Shown here: positions 36,907 to 50,491 of the stretch, piece after piece | Position numbering within the stretch: position 1 is the first letter of the stretch | Layout: each line of letters opens with the position of its first letter | NCBI GenBank assembly: GCA_015039315.1 | Contig: WIDE01000025.1 | Span: 236,366 to 300,365 of the forward strand | Length of the DNA stretch: 64,000 nt | Direction of reading: 5' to 3' | From: Clavulina sp. PMI_390 | Taxonomy: Eukaryota > Basidiomycota > Agaricomycetes > Cantharellales > Hydnaceae | Position numbers and translations under genes: made by a program | Notes under the pieces: model-generated | What the model saw: the letters and a program-made list of their open reading frames with translations, nothing else | What the model was told of the DNA's origin: nothing | Database searches by the model: none

Positions 36907-37668
36907 ATGACAACATTCGCTGGTGGGGAGATAGAGGAACTTGACTTTATTGCTGAGTCCGTGCGGGGCCTGGGCCTCGAGGATGAACCCACCTCTGCTC
37001 CAGACCCTGTCGCGGAGGACCCCTTTGCATCGCAATCTCTCATCGAAGCACTAGCGGTAGACATGACGAAAGTCATTGTAGCCCTCGACACTGCGCTAGG
37101 ACTGGAAGTGGCCAAAATTATCTTCATTGCTACCCCAGATGCAGGCGGTGTCGGGCGTGACTCGTCGCAGCCAGCACGCCGACGCCCGCGATCCCTTCCA
37201 TTTACACGATCAACAACTGTCGCGGCTTCGGTGGCGCGCACCCCCACCAATTCAGTGGCTCTCGTTGAAAAGTGGGAATCCCTTTTGAAAGATTGTTTCT
37301 ATATTGTCGACTACTGTGTTGAATTACACTCGCGATGTGAAACCTTTCAGGCTCACCAAAGGAAATCACCCTTTTTTTGGTTTCTGAAGCAGGGCTATAA
37401 GTGAGTTTCACCTACAATTTCTCGTTATTCTCTGACATCTCCGCTCGATAGACGTCTTCTATCTTTGAGAGAGTTTGTTGCAAGCAGTGACCAGCTAAGC
37501 CATTCATTGAGCGATTGGGATCCGCAGCCGCTCTCCGATTGGCGAACAAATACTGTCGTAAGTTATCTGCTTCGTATTAGGCTCTGCTTTCTTACTCATG
37601 TGTAGCATAGTGGAATTTCCAGAAATATGGGGTTTTAGACGACCAAGATCGTTTTGTAGATGGTTGGG
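36907..37668 (+). CDS. Hypothetical helical protein
   Basis: I do not recognise this family. The first ATG is at 36907 (the longer frame from 36802 begins with TTG). Exon 1 encodes an acidic N-terminus (GEIEELDFIAESVRGLGLED), a hydrophobic stretch (EALAVDMTKVIVALDTALGL), an Arg/Pro-rich linker and an aromatic-rich helix (KWESLLKDCFYIVDYCVEL). After an intron at 37402 (GTGAGT), exon 2 encodes RLLSLREFVASSDQL and SDWDPQPLSDWRT. After a further intron from about 37556 to 37606 the frame may read to TAA at 37668. The splice sites are plausible but the 3' end is uncertain. It sits just upstream of the TPR gene on the same strand and might be functionally linked with it. Confidence 0.5.
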
Positions 37669-38014
37669 GTAAATCGCCATCAGTAGGTCGGTATCTACCA
37701 TGATAGCAACTTCCTTCTTGATATTATGTTATGGTTCATAGGAAGTGCCAAGCACCCTCCTCGGTCTCCTTCCCCCCGCTATGATTAAATGCATACAAAA
37801 CCGTCCTCCCTCTTGTCGGACACATGATTTCATATCATGGACGCGGGACGAGCTTTCGTCATCCAGCGAGAGGTCAATTGGGCGCCTCCAGGAGGTATCT
37901 CTCTTCCGCAGTAAATAAGCTCCCTTCCATCACGAATTCATTGTTTTCGGATTTGGCAATGACTCCGATGCTCAGTCGCCGGCAAGCTGGATCCGACTAG
38001 AGCGTTCCGCGCAG
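37669..38014 (+). other. Upstream region of the TPR gene with an apparent broken N-terminal coding segment
   Basis: The TPR reading frame stays open upstream of its ATG as far as 37919 and would encode FHHEFIVFGFGND and WIRLERSAQ. A second frame from the ATG at 37837 encodes MDAGRAFVIQREVNWAPPGG and then stops at 37912. The two pieces look like one N-terminal domain separated by a shift of frame and stop codons near 37890-37918. Confidence 0.45.
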
Positions 38015-40720
38015 ATGCCACATGATCGTATGGGCACATTGCTCCGTGCAGAATCTTTCGGTCCTCTAACCGGAGGTGTCGACGCTCGAGAAACTATATC
38101 ATTCTCTGAGTCCAAATCAACGCTGGCAAATAACGCCACTGAGCTTGCAAAAATTCTTCTTCCAGCTCCCACTCCTACTCCCTTCTTCCTCAAAGCCATA
38201 GCTCACCAAACCTTTGCAACTGGCGCTTCAAATGAGAAGTACGAGCTCTTCACTAGCAACTGCAGGTGGTACGCACGGCAAAGTTTCCTGAGTACCCTGC
38301 AGTGGTGTGATGCTGCACCCGTCCCGTATACTGTAAGTTGGAAGGGAATAGAGAGCCCCCCAGCGTTGATCCTTGCAAAGCTTCAGAAGGAGCGCTTTGG
38401 AGGATCAAAACTTCTCGATCAGCGAGCTCACGCTCTTGAACAAGATAACCAACTCTTGTTGTACATGGCGCAAAGTAAGGCTACCTCGCTTCTGCCCTCT
38501 CGAGCAATGCTAGAGAAGCATCTTGATAATTTCCCAACAACTTCCCTCCATCCGAACGACCAAACAGTTCACACTGCGCAGGTGCTCGTGCTACAATCCC
38601 ACGCAGCAGCATTGCAAGAAGACTTTGATCAAGCAATTCATGATGCTAAACAGGCGATAGCACTCTTGAAGAAATCTCCTGAGAGGTCTCCACGTAAAGA
38701 CAACATGCTATTTTTGTCTTTCAAAGTATGGGGCGAGGCTTTGCGCCTTTCTGGGCGCCATGACGAAGCCACACCTGTTTTCCACGAGGCTTTGAACCAT
38801 GAGAAATCTCACGCAATGCCATCTGTGATCATACTTACCCGATTAGGCTTCGATCATTATACGAATGGGCAGCTAGATGAGGCAGTGAATGCGCTGCAGA
38901 AAGCCCTCAAATTATTGGATGATCTTGATCGTTATGGTTGGACTGATACACTCTCGAATCGAGCTGACATCCTTCGCATACTGGCCGAAGCACAAAAAGA
39001 CTCCGGCCGATATAGGGATGCCCTTATGGTCTTCAGTGAAATCGTGTCAATACGACGCGATCTCCCTGACCCCGAAGACCTCGGCGATAGTGTTATCGGT
39101 GCAATCTTTTCTCTAGGCCGATGCGCGATAACTGCTAGAGAATATGCGGTTGCCATAAGCGCTTTTGATGAAGTGGTTCGCTTTTTCAGAGGGGGTGGTA
39201 TTGAGTGTCGGTTCGCGCTTGTTTATTCGTTATGGATGCGTAGTTCCGCCTTCTTTTTCTCTGAGGATCTCAAATCTGGGAATAAAGATCTTGTGGAAGC
39301 CATATCTATACAACGCGAGATAGACCCTCAGGATCTCATGGAGACCCGTGGGGGCCTACTTAGGGTTTTGTCTACCTCTCTCATTGGGACTGGTGAACAC
39401 TCGGACGCTCTTGCGCACATCAATGAATCAATCAACGCATACCTTGCGATGAATGAGCACGCAAGAGATCCTATTGCGGTCATGGAAGGCATATGTGAAG
39501 CGTATACACTCCGCGCGGCCTTGCTCGAGCACCTTGGGGATCCGGACGAAGCAATCGTCGCATTTTTCGACGGACTCAATTTTAGGCGTCATTGGAAAAA
39601 CTCGAGTCTGGATGAAAATCAGTTGCTGAAACTTATATCATGTCTGAGAGAGGGTGCTGGGCCCCTTCACTATTACAATCGCCTTGACGAAGCAAGACCT
39701 CTCATGAATGAGGCTGTTAGCTATCTATCTATTCTCCGTGACCTTAACGTCCAAAGCCAATCATCCTCCATTTCCCAAACGCTACACCAGGCGCTAGTGA
39801 GGTGCTCCGAAATAGCGTTTGATACTGGGGACTCTGAAGAGGGGCTTCGTCTGACTTTAGAAGCTGCAGAGGTAGGGCGACAATCTGAAACATACGGAAA
39901 CCAGAATGAGGATGAACAACGATTGGGTCCCATTTTGTTGAGAATAATTTCTGAGGTAGAGGGTAGTCCCCAACAACTTGTTCTGAATACTACCGAATCT
40001 GTTGCCGATCATTGTGTGAGCCACCTTGCGCATCGACTCGACCTTCAAGTTGCCGCCATTTGGTGGCACGCGCGAGCTCTCCACAACGCTGGAAGACACG
40101 AAGCGGCTGCCGAAAGGTTAGGGGATGCCATCATTATGCTCCGCGAGCTAGCTGAGCCTTCAATTGAATCCTTCTCTGAGCTCGCGCTGTGCTTGTCGAC
40201 GATGTCGGGATATCTTCAAGATGGTGGATTATTCGAGCGAGCGCTTATTGCCAACACGGAGTCCCTTGATTGGTACGAAGCATTGTTCGACCAAGAAGCG
40301 AATGTAGGGCATTTATATTCTCGAGCCATCGCTCGTCAAGCCAGACTTCACGTTCTGCTCAAAGATCATGACGCGGCAAAAGTTGCGTTACGCTCCCAGC
40401 TCGACCTAATGAAAAGTATTTTTGAAGGCGCAACGGTAAATCGTATTCTGGAGCTGGCAGAAGGAAATCGCCAAGAAGCCTTCGTGTATTCTGAGGCTGA
40501 TCCCGTCAGGGCTCTCGATGCTGCCCAGCAGTACGTGCTTCTGACTCGTTTGGCATGGGCAATGCCAGAGGATTTACCGCGGGCCTCAAGCAGTAGAGAC
40601 GAGCCACCACTCAAGAAAGCGCTCAAAGAGGCATTGATCGACCTCATGGACATCGCGGAGAGGGGTAGCCAAAGGACGGATTTCGAGGAGGCAATGAAGG
40701 AATTGTCAGAAATGATGTAA
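38015..40720 (+). CDS. Intronless TPR protein with LRAT/PPPDE-like N-terminal region
   Basis: A single uninterrupted frame of 901 codons. Residues 1-100 contain YELFTSNCRWYARQSF, which resembles the NC motif around the catalytic Cys of LRAT/PPPDE-like papain-fold proteins; the matching His-containing strand (HHEFIVFGF) lies upstream of the ATG. From about residue 185 onward there are many tetratricopeptide-type helical repeats, e.g. AALQEDFDQAIHDAKQAIAL, FDHYTNGQLDEAVNALQKAL, KDSGRYRDALMVFSEIVSIR and HNAGRHEAAAERLGDAIIML. It ends with FEEAMKELSEMM. TPR superhelices usually bind proteins, and similar arrays occur in fungal signalling and self-recognition proteins, but no partner can be named. 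The lack of introns sets it apart from all neighbours. Confidence 0.85.
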   Translation: MPHDRMGTLLRAESFGPLTGGVDARETISFSESKSTLANNATELAKILLPAPTPTPFFLKAIAHQTFATGASNEKYELFTSNCRWYARQSFLSTLQWCDAAPVPYTVSWKGIESPPALILAKLQKERFGGSKLLDQRAHALEQDNQLLLYMAQSKATSLLPSRAMLEKHLDNFPTTSLHPNDQTVHTAQVLVLQSHAAALQEDFDQAIHDAKQAIALLKKSPERSPRKDNMLFLSFKVWGEALRLSGRHDEATPVFHEALNHEKSHAMPSVIILTRLGFDHYTNGQLDEAVNALQKALKLLDDLDRYGWTDTLSNRADILRILAEAQKDSGRYRDALMVFSEIVSIRRDLPDPEDLGDSVIGAIFSLGRCAITAREYAVAISAFDEVVRFFRGGGIECRFALVYSLWMRSSAFFFSEDLKSGNKDLVEAISIQREIDPQDLMETRGGLLRVLSTSLIGTGEHSDALAHINESINAYLAMNEHARDPIAVMEGICEAYTLRAALLEHLGDPDEAIVAFFDGLNFRRHWKNSSLDENQLLKLISCLREGAGPLHYYNRLDEARPLMNEAVSYLSILRDLNVQSQSSSISQTLHQALVRCSEIAFDTGDSEEGLRLTLEAAEVGRQSETYGNQNEDEQRLGPILLRIISEVEGSPQQLVLNTTESVADHCVSHLAHRLDLQVAAIWWHARALHNAGRHEAAAERLGDAIIMLRELAEPSIESFSELALCLSTMSGYLQDGGLFERALIANTESLDWYEALFDQEANVGHLYSRAIARQARLHVLLKDHDAAKVALRSQLDLMKSIFEGATVNRILELAEGNRQEAFVYSEADPVRALDAAQQYVLLTRLAWAMPEDLPRASSSRDEPPLKKALKEALIDLMDIAERGSQRTDFEEAMKELSEMM

Positions 40721-40905
40721 TTGTGTTAGGGGGCTGGGGAAGTATAGGCGTAGCTCTCGCATGAAATAACTAGCATCAGTGAACAGGGTCTATTCTGAGA
40801 GTGATCAGGCAAACACATATTGGCAGTTTGTGCCTGGATCAAGCCGGTCGTTGCAGCGACAGGTGCTGTCCCTGACTAGTAGGACCAAGAGATCTGAAAA
40901 TTGTC

Positions 40906-43638
<2,733 letters not shown>

Positions 43639-44460
43639 GTTTGAGGGGTGTTTAGAAGCAGTTGGGGGGCTAAAGAGAAGGGGGAGCGAAGAAACCCAGT
43701 GAGAGTAGGAGAGAATGAGCTTTTATGGTGCTCTGAGAGAGGGTCGAGCGTATTGCTACCGGCTTGTTCTCGATGTGGAAACATTCTCTAGAACCTCTTG
43801 AGCGCTTGAGGTCAGAAGGGACGTATTGTGCCGAGAGCTATGGTATTAGTTGTCAAGAACCCAACTATGAACCGGAACGGTCAGTGAGTGCTGAGATTTG
43901 TTGCAGATTCTAGAGCCATAGGAACCTTATTACGTCCATAGTTACCCTAATTTCAATGATCAGCGTTCAGCACAATGTCATTCTAGAGAGTTGGAGTTCC
44001 GGGGTTCTAAGATGGGCCCAGCTTATCGAGGCCGCCGAGTTGAGAGGTTGGACTGAAGATACCCCACATTCCTCATTCGTGCGCTATAGATAGCCCGACG
44101 CTGCAGATCATGACCTTGGGGCTCTAAAGCGAGCGAGCGCGATGAGCCAAGAAGAACCCGAAGATCAGGAGGTTCTTCGGACAGTGGCACTGAACGGTGA
44201 TGATGGAGTGGGCCCAGTGTGGGTAGACCGAGACTGCAGCACGTGGTACCGGGCAGATTGATAATCTTGATAGTCATGTCAGAGTGTTCGGTTGTCGTTG
44301 GGAAGCATTGATTCATTGATGAAGTCAGGTATGTGTTGTACAACATTACAGTGGAGCCGAAAAGAGGACTGAAGAGGAAGACTGGGCCAAGAAATAATGA
44401 GTGCGCGGTATAAGAATGAACGGGGTGAGACTCAGACAAGCATTAGGTACTGGGGACTTC
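43639..44460. other. Intergenic region
   Basis: Promoter of pyruvate decarboxylase 2 and 3' flank of the next gene. A 138-codon frame on the minus strand (44023-44439) shows no family pattern. Confidence 0.5.
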
Positions 44461-45148
44461 TCATTCCCGATATGGGCGCCCAGCGTCGGCTGCTGTTTTG
44501 TGCCTGTGCTCGTTATCGCGCATCATGACCATCCAGCCAAGTATGATCTTGTCCAGATACGGTAGCGCGTCGCTTGCTACGCTGAGCGAAGAGTCGTCTT
44601 TCCGCCAATAGAATTGTTGATTCGAGTTGTAGGTCACAAGCAAACGGCCAGAGCCGTCATGCAGCTATTGCCAAGAATGCAGGCAAATATAAGACAAAGA
44701 GTAAGAATAAAAGAGTAGTAGCATATGATGCCGCACCTCGCATTTGCTTGTCCACTTGCATACGCCGTAGGGAGTATCCATTGTGCGAGCTCTTCATTAG
44801 AGTAGAACCGTGTTCAGCCTTGGACTGAGCAGCAGAAAGGGAAATAGCAACTCACTTCCTCCATGGTTTCCTATGAAATATATCGTTCAGCTCATAGGTG
44901 ATCTCCCCCAGCTCGATTCTCCCCGATTTGCCACTCTCCCACTCGATCGTCGCCACTAGTTCTTTCAAGTCAGGCCACGCTCGTGATGGACGATACACAT
45001 TTGTCACTCGTGCGTCTGTGAACCACCCGACGGGACCTTCCGTTTCGATGGTGTACATAACATCATCGGATGCGGACAGGATAGTGTTGTTCCGGAAGTC
45101 GCGAGATGTGAAGAAGAATGTGGTCGGGAATTCTGGTGAGGATGCCAT
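44461..45148 (-). CDS. DUF6593-like protein, subgroup ii
   Basis: Three exons. The ATG at 45148 gives MASSPEFPTTFFFTSRDFRN. Exon 1 contains NNTILSASDD, YTIETEGP, VYRPSRAWPDLKELVATIEW and LNDIFHRKPW. The very short middle exon (about 44793-44742) encodes RTMDTPYGVCKWTSKCE. The last exon (about 44666-44461) encodes LHDGSGRLLVTYNSN and then LDKIILGWMVMMRDNE and a short tail. No signal peptide. A TATA-like ATATATAT at 45244-45251 lies about 95 bp upstream. Function unknown. Confidence 0.87.
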
Positions 45149-46273
45149 GCTGTCGGTGGCAGAGAGTTGACGAGGGGTGCCAGTGAAGAAGAAAGGCGAT
45201 TAGGTGGAGTCGGGGAGACCTCGCGGGACGGGCATTGTCTAGGATATATATGAGACCACTGAGGAAGGGGGGATGCTGAGGATTCATTCCGCAACTTTCG
45301 GATGTCATTCATCGGCCGCCCACGTCGCACGAGCTGTATTATGACTGGGCCAGCACCGACGGGGGATTCAGTAATAGTGATGACTGATTACGATGACATG
45401 CGGCCAAGAACGCGCATGAATGATTGTGGAAATAGGCCACGCTGGCTAGGTGCTGAGAGCAAGCGGCCGAATTCCGAGGACTTCATGGAGAGAAGCTTCG
45501 GCTGGGAAAACATTTGTTCTCGACTGTGGCTGCTGAATCTATGAGCCCAGCAATATCACGGTTCTTCGGGAGGAGTGAATTGTATGACGGTCTGCCACGG
45601 CCTCTTGGTCGGGTTGGCCACGTCTCGGATGTCACAGTTGGCTAACATCCGAGCATCATCCCAAAGTGATAGGATTTATATTGTTACCGGCCGAGAGCGG
45701 TGACCCCGAAGAGACGATGATTGAACGAGGCTCGAGTAGTTTCCAGGCTCTGGGAGTCTGGTCAGGAAACGCCAAGTTTGTCGGTCGTGGGAAGGAAACA
45801 AACACGGAACGCACGTCGGCCTGTCCGGTGCCGCGCCGAAAGTCTAAACGGGGCATTTGACAGTTGCATCTCATTCTGAATCCAAATCACGCTATCACTA
45901 GCAGCGGCGACTCGCTTCTGACCCCAAAAATGATCCTTGCATCCCTGCGGATGGATCTGCGTGTACTCAGAACTAACTATGAGCTCGCCGTCTAGCTGCG
46001 CCGAGTCTGCGCGTCGCTTGAGGCTGTGTTCCCCCGTTCGACTGTATCCACCGAGAATGACTGCGATCATCCCGTGGCCAAGACCACCCCGGGATCAATT
46101 CAATCGCTCTATGGTCGCGGGGCGCCCACGGCTTGGCTGCGTCTACTCATTCTTAGGCGGCCACCGGGGCATAAGATCAGACGGCATTTTATACACTCGC
46201 ATGGCTACAATACATGGGTCCCGTCGGTCTTGCTCTCTTACTCTCACCCACCACCACTGACACCACCACCGAA
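45149..46273. promoter_or_regulatory. Divergent promoter region of two DUF6593-like genes
   Basis: About 1.1 kb separates genes transcribed outward. Each start has its own TATA-like box (45244-45251 on the minus strand; TTTTATACA at 46187-46195 on the plus strand). I see no gene inside. Confidence 0.5.
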
Positions 46274-47026
46274 ATGTCTCCTCCTCCAAGAACTGCAACC
46301 CCTCCACCACCTCCCAGAACGTACACTCTCATCTCGCGGGACTTTCGCAACAATGTCATAGTAGACCCCTCCACCCAAAATATCCTTTACTGGATAGAGA
46401 CCGAGCACGCACCTCTCTTCGACCGTGTAAAATGGACATACATCTATAAGCCCTCAAAAGACTGGCAGGGTGGAGCAGGGTCGCGAGAACTCGTCGCAAC
46501 GATTGATTTTCGCCATGGCAGTCGCGGCATCATCACGTATGGTGGGCGACGATACAAGCTCAAGGAGCTGTTCCCCAAAAAATCATGGCTTGGAAAGTAA
46601 GAGTCATCCCTTTATTGAAGTATACGCCGATTCTCAACCTCGTAATCCTTAGGGCCCGAACAATGGCTTCACCGCTTGGAAAGTGTCAATGGTCGCCCAA
46701 AGGAAACGTAAATCTCGAGTCATCCACTAACCTCACTGCCGGTTCACTAACGTCTGTCTCATCCTTAATAGTTGTACAATCCTCATGGCAGTCCACTCGT
46801 TACCTATGCTACAAATAAACGCTTCTGGACGAGATCAACGTCTCCTACGCTGACGTTTGCTCCTAACGCGACGTTCCTTGACATGGACCTGGTCGTGATG
46901 GGCTGGATGGTTATGATGCACGACGCAGAGTCGTCCAAGGCCGCCGAAGAAGCTACTAGTCCCACAAGTGGTGCTAGCAATGGTGGTGGGAGGGTTATTG
47001 GCGGGGTTGCTGATGTCAAGGCCTGA
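46274..47026 (+). CDS. DUF6593-like protein, subgroup ii
   Basis: Three exons. Start chosen at the ATG at 46274 (MSPPPRTATPPPPPRTYTLI): the earlier in-frame ATG at 46214 is only about 20 bp after the TATA-like TTTTATACA, too close to lie safely within the transcript. Exon 1: SRDFRNNVIVDPSTQN, LYWIETEHAP, YKPSKDWQGG, ELVATIDFRHG, LKELFPKKSWLG. Middle exon (about 46652-46709): ARTMASPLGKCQWSPKGN. Last exon (about 46771-47026): LYNPHGSPLVTYATNKRFW, LDMDLVVMGWMVMMHDAESS and a Ser/Gly-rich tail. Function unknown. Confidence 0.87.
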
Positions 47027-47658
47027 GACCGTATGGGTGCATGCTGAAGCTTGCTGTAGAGTTGGCAGGCTGATGCTGTTTTTAACTTTTCGTTATTCCC
47101 CTCATCATATTGCTTATCATTATTCCCTGTATAATAGCCTTTAGCCTTCGCTTTCAGTTCTGTATCGAATAGTATCCACTCTATTAAGCACAACACTACC
47201 TGAAGAGTCCTAACATTCAATTCCCATCGAACTCATAGCTGTGGGCTCCAGTATACAGCGCGTGAGTTGTAGCTTTCTCTGCACGCGACGGAGAACGAAC
47301 CCGCCCATGATCTCGCAATTGACTTGACTAATCCGGACGACCCTCCGATGACTTCATGCACTAGCACTGTTCCCACCAGTCTGGTTCAAGCTGGGGCCGC
47401 CCATCAGGACAGCGCGCCAGTGCATGCAGCCGGCACAGTTGGAGCACAGGCCTGGGGTGGAGCACACACTCGCCTCCAATACTGTCACTGATGTCACCTC
47501 CCAGTGACCCCCACTGCGTGCAGTGCAATCTATATTCATCGGCCCCCAATGGCTCCAAAGCCTTCATCATATATATGACCACGAATCGTCGTCTTCTTCA
47601 TAGCAATCCCTTCCCTGTCAAACTCAAACTTGAAAGAACATCCACACAAATACACGAC
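47027..47658. other. Intergenic region
   Basis: No gene. A TATA-like ATATATATG at about 47569-47577 lies 85 bp before the next start. Confidence 0.5.
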
Positions 47659-48404
47659 ATGGTCTTTGGCAGCAAGAACAACAACAATAATACGAACTAT
47701 AACGGCCTCCCGACTTCATGCACCTTTACCACCCATGACTATCGCAACACCCTCATCCTCGACGCCTTTTCCAACGAAGTCTTATACTACATCGAGTCCG
47801 AGCCACGAAGTCTCTTCAAATCCGTAAAGCCCACGTACGTGTACCGACCATCACGAAACTGGATGGGCACGGCATCAAGAGAGCTCGTGGCGGAGATCGA
47901 GCTAAAGGGGACGCGCGGGGGGAGTGTGGTGTATGGTGGGAGGAAGATGAAGATTAAGGAGATGATGCCTAACAAGGGATGGACGGCAACGTGAGTCCTT
48001 TCTCATACTACCGCATCGCTCATTATCGTTGAAGTGCTCACCCGTCTCGGCCCTGCTCTGCAGTGCTCGAAAGATGCCCACTCCATACGGCAATTGCAAG
48101 TGGACGAATTCCGGAAACGTACGTCTCTCCTCTCCCCGCCAGCGTCTCCCGTCTTGTTTCGTTCGATCCTCTTACGCATATCATCCATGGTGTCGTTTCC
48201 TTTCGCAATTTCTAGATGTTTGACCCTAACGGCAGAGAGCTCGTCTCATACGCAGACAACAAGCACTTCTTCCGGAGTAACACAGCAGCGACGCTCAACC
48301 TTGCTCCGGATACTGGCAACTATGTCAACATGGACATGGTAGTCATCGGTTGGCTCGTTATGATGCGTGACGATGAGGTGCACCAAAGCTCCGCAGGGGG
48401 GTAA
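47659..48404 (+). CDS. DUF6593-like protein, subgroup ii
   Basis: Head-to-tail with the previous copy. The ATG at 47659 gives MVFGSKNNNNNTN, an Asn-rich leader. Exon 1: CTFTTHDYRNTLILDAFSNE, YYIESEPRSL, TYVYRPSRNWMG, ELVAEIELKG, IKEMMPNKGW. Middle exon (about 48064-48118): ARKMPTPYGNCKWTNSGN. Last exon (about 48216-48404): MFDPNGRELVSYADNKHFF, VNMDMVVIGWLVMMRDDE. The middle-exon motif (R-x-M-x-[ST]-P-x-G-x-C-x-W) is nearly invariant in this subgroup, so it is likely structurally central. Function unknown. Confidence 0.87.
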
Positions 48405-48566
48405 GGGGATAGGGGTATTCTAATGTTGACAAATGGACAAGGGATGGAATGGACTTTGATTCGAGTCAGAAACAAATTATCGAAGAATTAGGGTACATTA
48501 AATCAAGCAAACCTTTATGGGTATAATACATCGGGTATTAGTTCGGTTCAATTCGGTTTGGTGACC

Positions 48567-49196
48567 CTATCGTCTCTCTTCGGTGTGCATCATAACCATC
48601 CAGCCTAGCACGATTGTGTCCATAAAGGAATAGGCGGCTTCAGAAGTGACGCTGATTGTTGGTGCAGATGATCGTCGGAATGCTCGACGGTTTGGTGCAT
48701 ATGATGCCATGAGATCGCCAGACGGGCCAAACAACTGAAAAAGAATGAGTCAGCTGAAGGGAAAAGGCAAGAGAATATAGTAGGGATACGAACCTTTCCC
48801 TCCCTTGTCCACTTGCACTCTCCATATGGTGAGAGCATAAGTCGTTTTCTGTGAGACCCAGTTAGACTACGAACAAAGGTTATGATAGGGCAGGTATATT
48901 GCTCACGACCCAATCCAGCTCTTTCGGGGGAACACCTCATCGATCCCCCTCGTCTCCCCATCATAAGTTATAAACCCCGCACCTCCCTTCACGAACTCGA
49001 CTGTAGCAACAAGATCTTTGGAATCCGCCCATGTTCTGGACGCTCTGTACAGGTGTGTAGACATTCCCTCATGCGGGAGCTCCGTTTCGATCCAGTATCT
49101 GACTTCCCCAACCCCATTGAGAACCATGTTGTTTCGATAATCACGCGTGGAAAGCGTGTAGATGACAGGTGTCTTTGTGCCAAAAGACGAAGGCAT
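48567..49196 (-). CDS. DUF6593-like protein, subgroup ii
   Basis: Convergent with the preceding copy. The ATG at 49196 gives MPSSFGTKTPVIYTLSTRDY. Exon 1 (49196 to about 48906): YRNNMVLNGVGEVRYWIETE, HLYRASRTWADSKDLVATVEF, IDEVFPRKSW. Middle exon: RLMLSPYGECKWTREGK. Last exon (about 48735-48567): LFGPSGDLMASYAPN, FMDTIVLGWMVMMHTEERR. The C-terminus is the shortest of the subgroup, ending directly after the helix. Function unknown. Confidence 0.86.
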
Positions 49197-50491
49197 GGCA
49201 GGCGATGTGTACCTTCCAAGCTGTTAGCAGATAGACAAAGACACAATGAGGGCGAGTTGGAAGTGCGTAAGCGGGTAGGCATTTGACATGCTCTTATTTG
49301 TGGCCCAGCATTAGGGGGTGATGTGAAAACGTGCTGGACGCGCCCAGGCACAGCAACTCCGATATGGTACGGAAGACCGATGCCATCTGCTCATAGAATA
49401 GAAGCCAGTTGGAAATGTCCTTCTCCCAATTCCCCAGGTTATAACAAAAAGTTCACATGAATTTCAGATGGTTGTTTTTGGCGGACAGCGGTGATGGCTG
49501 TCCGTCGCGCGGCCAAGGTGGAACGATGCATAGCTGTGAATGAGAAACACTGCCGTTCGATAAGGCATCAGTACAAACGCCAGCGATATGTCAATCAGAG
49601 AGTTTGAGTCAGTGCATTGCAGTGAAGGACAAGGCCCTGAGGCAGTGGAGACAAATTCCAGCTTATCGAGGCAAATGTATTGCTTCACAGGCCAAACACG
49701 CCAAGCCATGAACACGTTCAAAAAGGCTGAAACACCAGTCCACCTCGATCATCCTGCATCCACATGGTGGGCCGCGTCGCATAAATGTTTGACTGGCAGC
49801 CTCGAATCCTTCTTCCGGGCCGTGTTCTCTCTCAGTGAGAAATGACTCTATAGAGCCGCACCCTCGTCGAAATGTGACTCGGCACGCAAATGCCAAGGTG
49901 GTCCTTGCTAAAGCCTACATTGAACGAAAACAATTCTGGACACCAATCCATCTGCTACGTCAAGTTGATCAATAGTGAATATACTCGTAGTACTCAGAGT
50001 CTCGCCGGCCTCGGGGCCCATCATAATTGAACGGAGCTCGTCAACGTTTTGCCCCTTGACCTTGTCATAACAAGTTTCGTCGAACCGTCCCGGAGCTCCG
50101 GTTGAATCATACATCCTATCTACATCTGCTTATCTGTCAAAAACCTTATTTCAGGTTCCTGGCAATTCATGGGTTCTCGTGCGGGAGTCCGGCCGACACT
50201 TCAGTTCGTCAGCGAACGTGCTCGTGCTTATCTCGCTCTTAACAACAAATTTGGGCTCTAGCCCGAGGTTCCAGCGGCCATCTGCAGTGATTGACACAGA
50301 GCTACCCTTTCCTATCATCGTTCATTCATTTTTCCTCCAACGAATGAGACACAACTAGGACTGCTTCGGCCGAGGGAAAATCTTTCGTGCATGCAGAATC
50401 GAGCCTCCCTAGAGTACAAAATGCATCATGTGCGCACATCGCGATTTCTTGTGCATTCTTCCCCCTCTCTCAGTCGGTTCACCCTAAAGTG
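49197..50491. promoter_or_regulatory. Divergent upstream region
   Basis: 1.3 kb between a minus-strand DUF6593-like gene and the plus-strand amidase. No coding pattern beyond short chance frames. Confidence 0.4.

Noticed and set aside
46214..46273. Upstream ATG of the DUF6593-like gene (MGPVGLALLLSP), which would look like a signal peptide
   Set aside because: It lies only about 20 bp after the TATA-like box, and no other copy has a signal peptide; 46274 is preferred.
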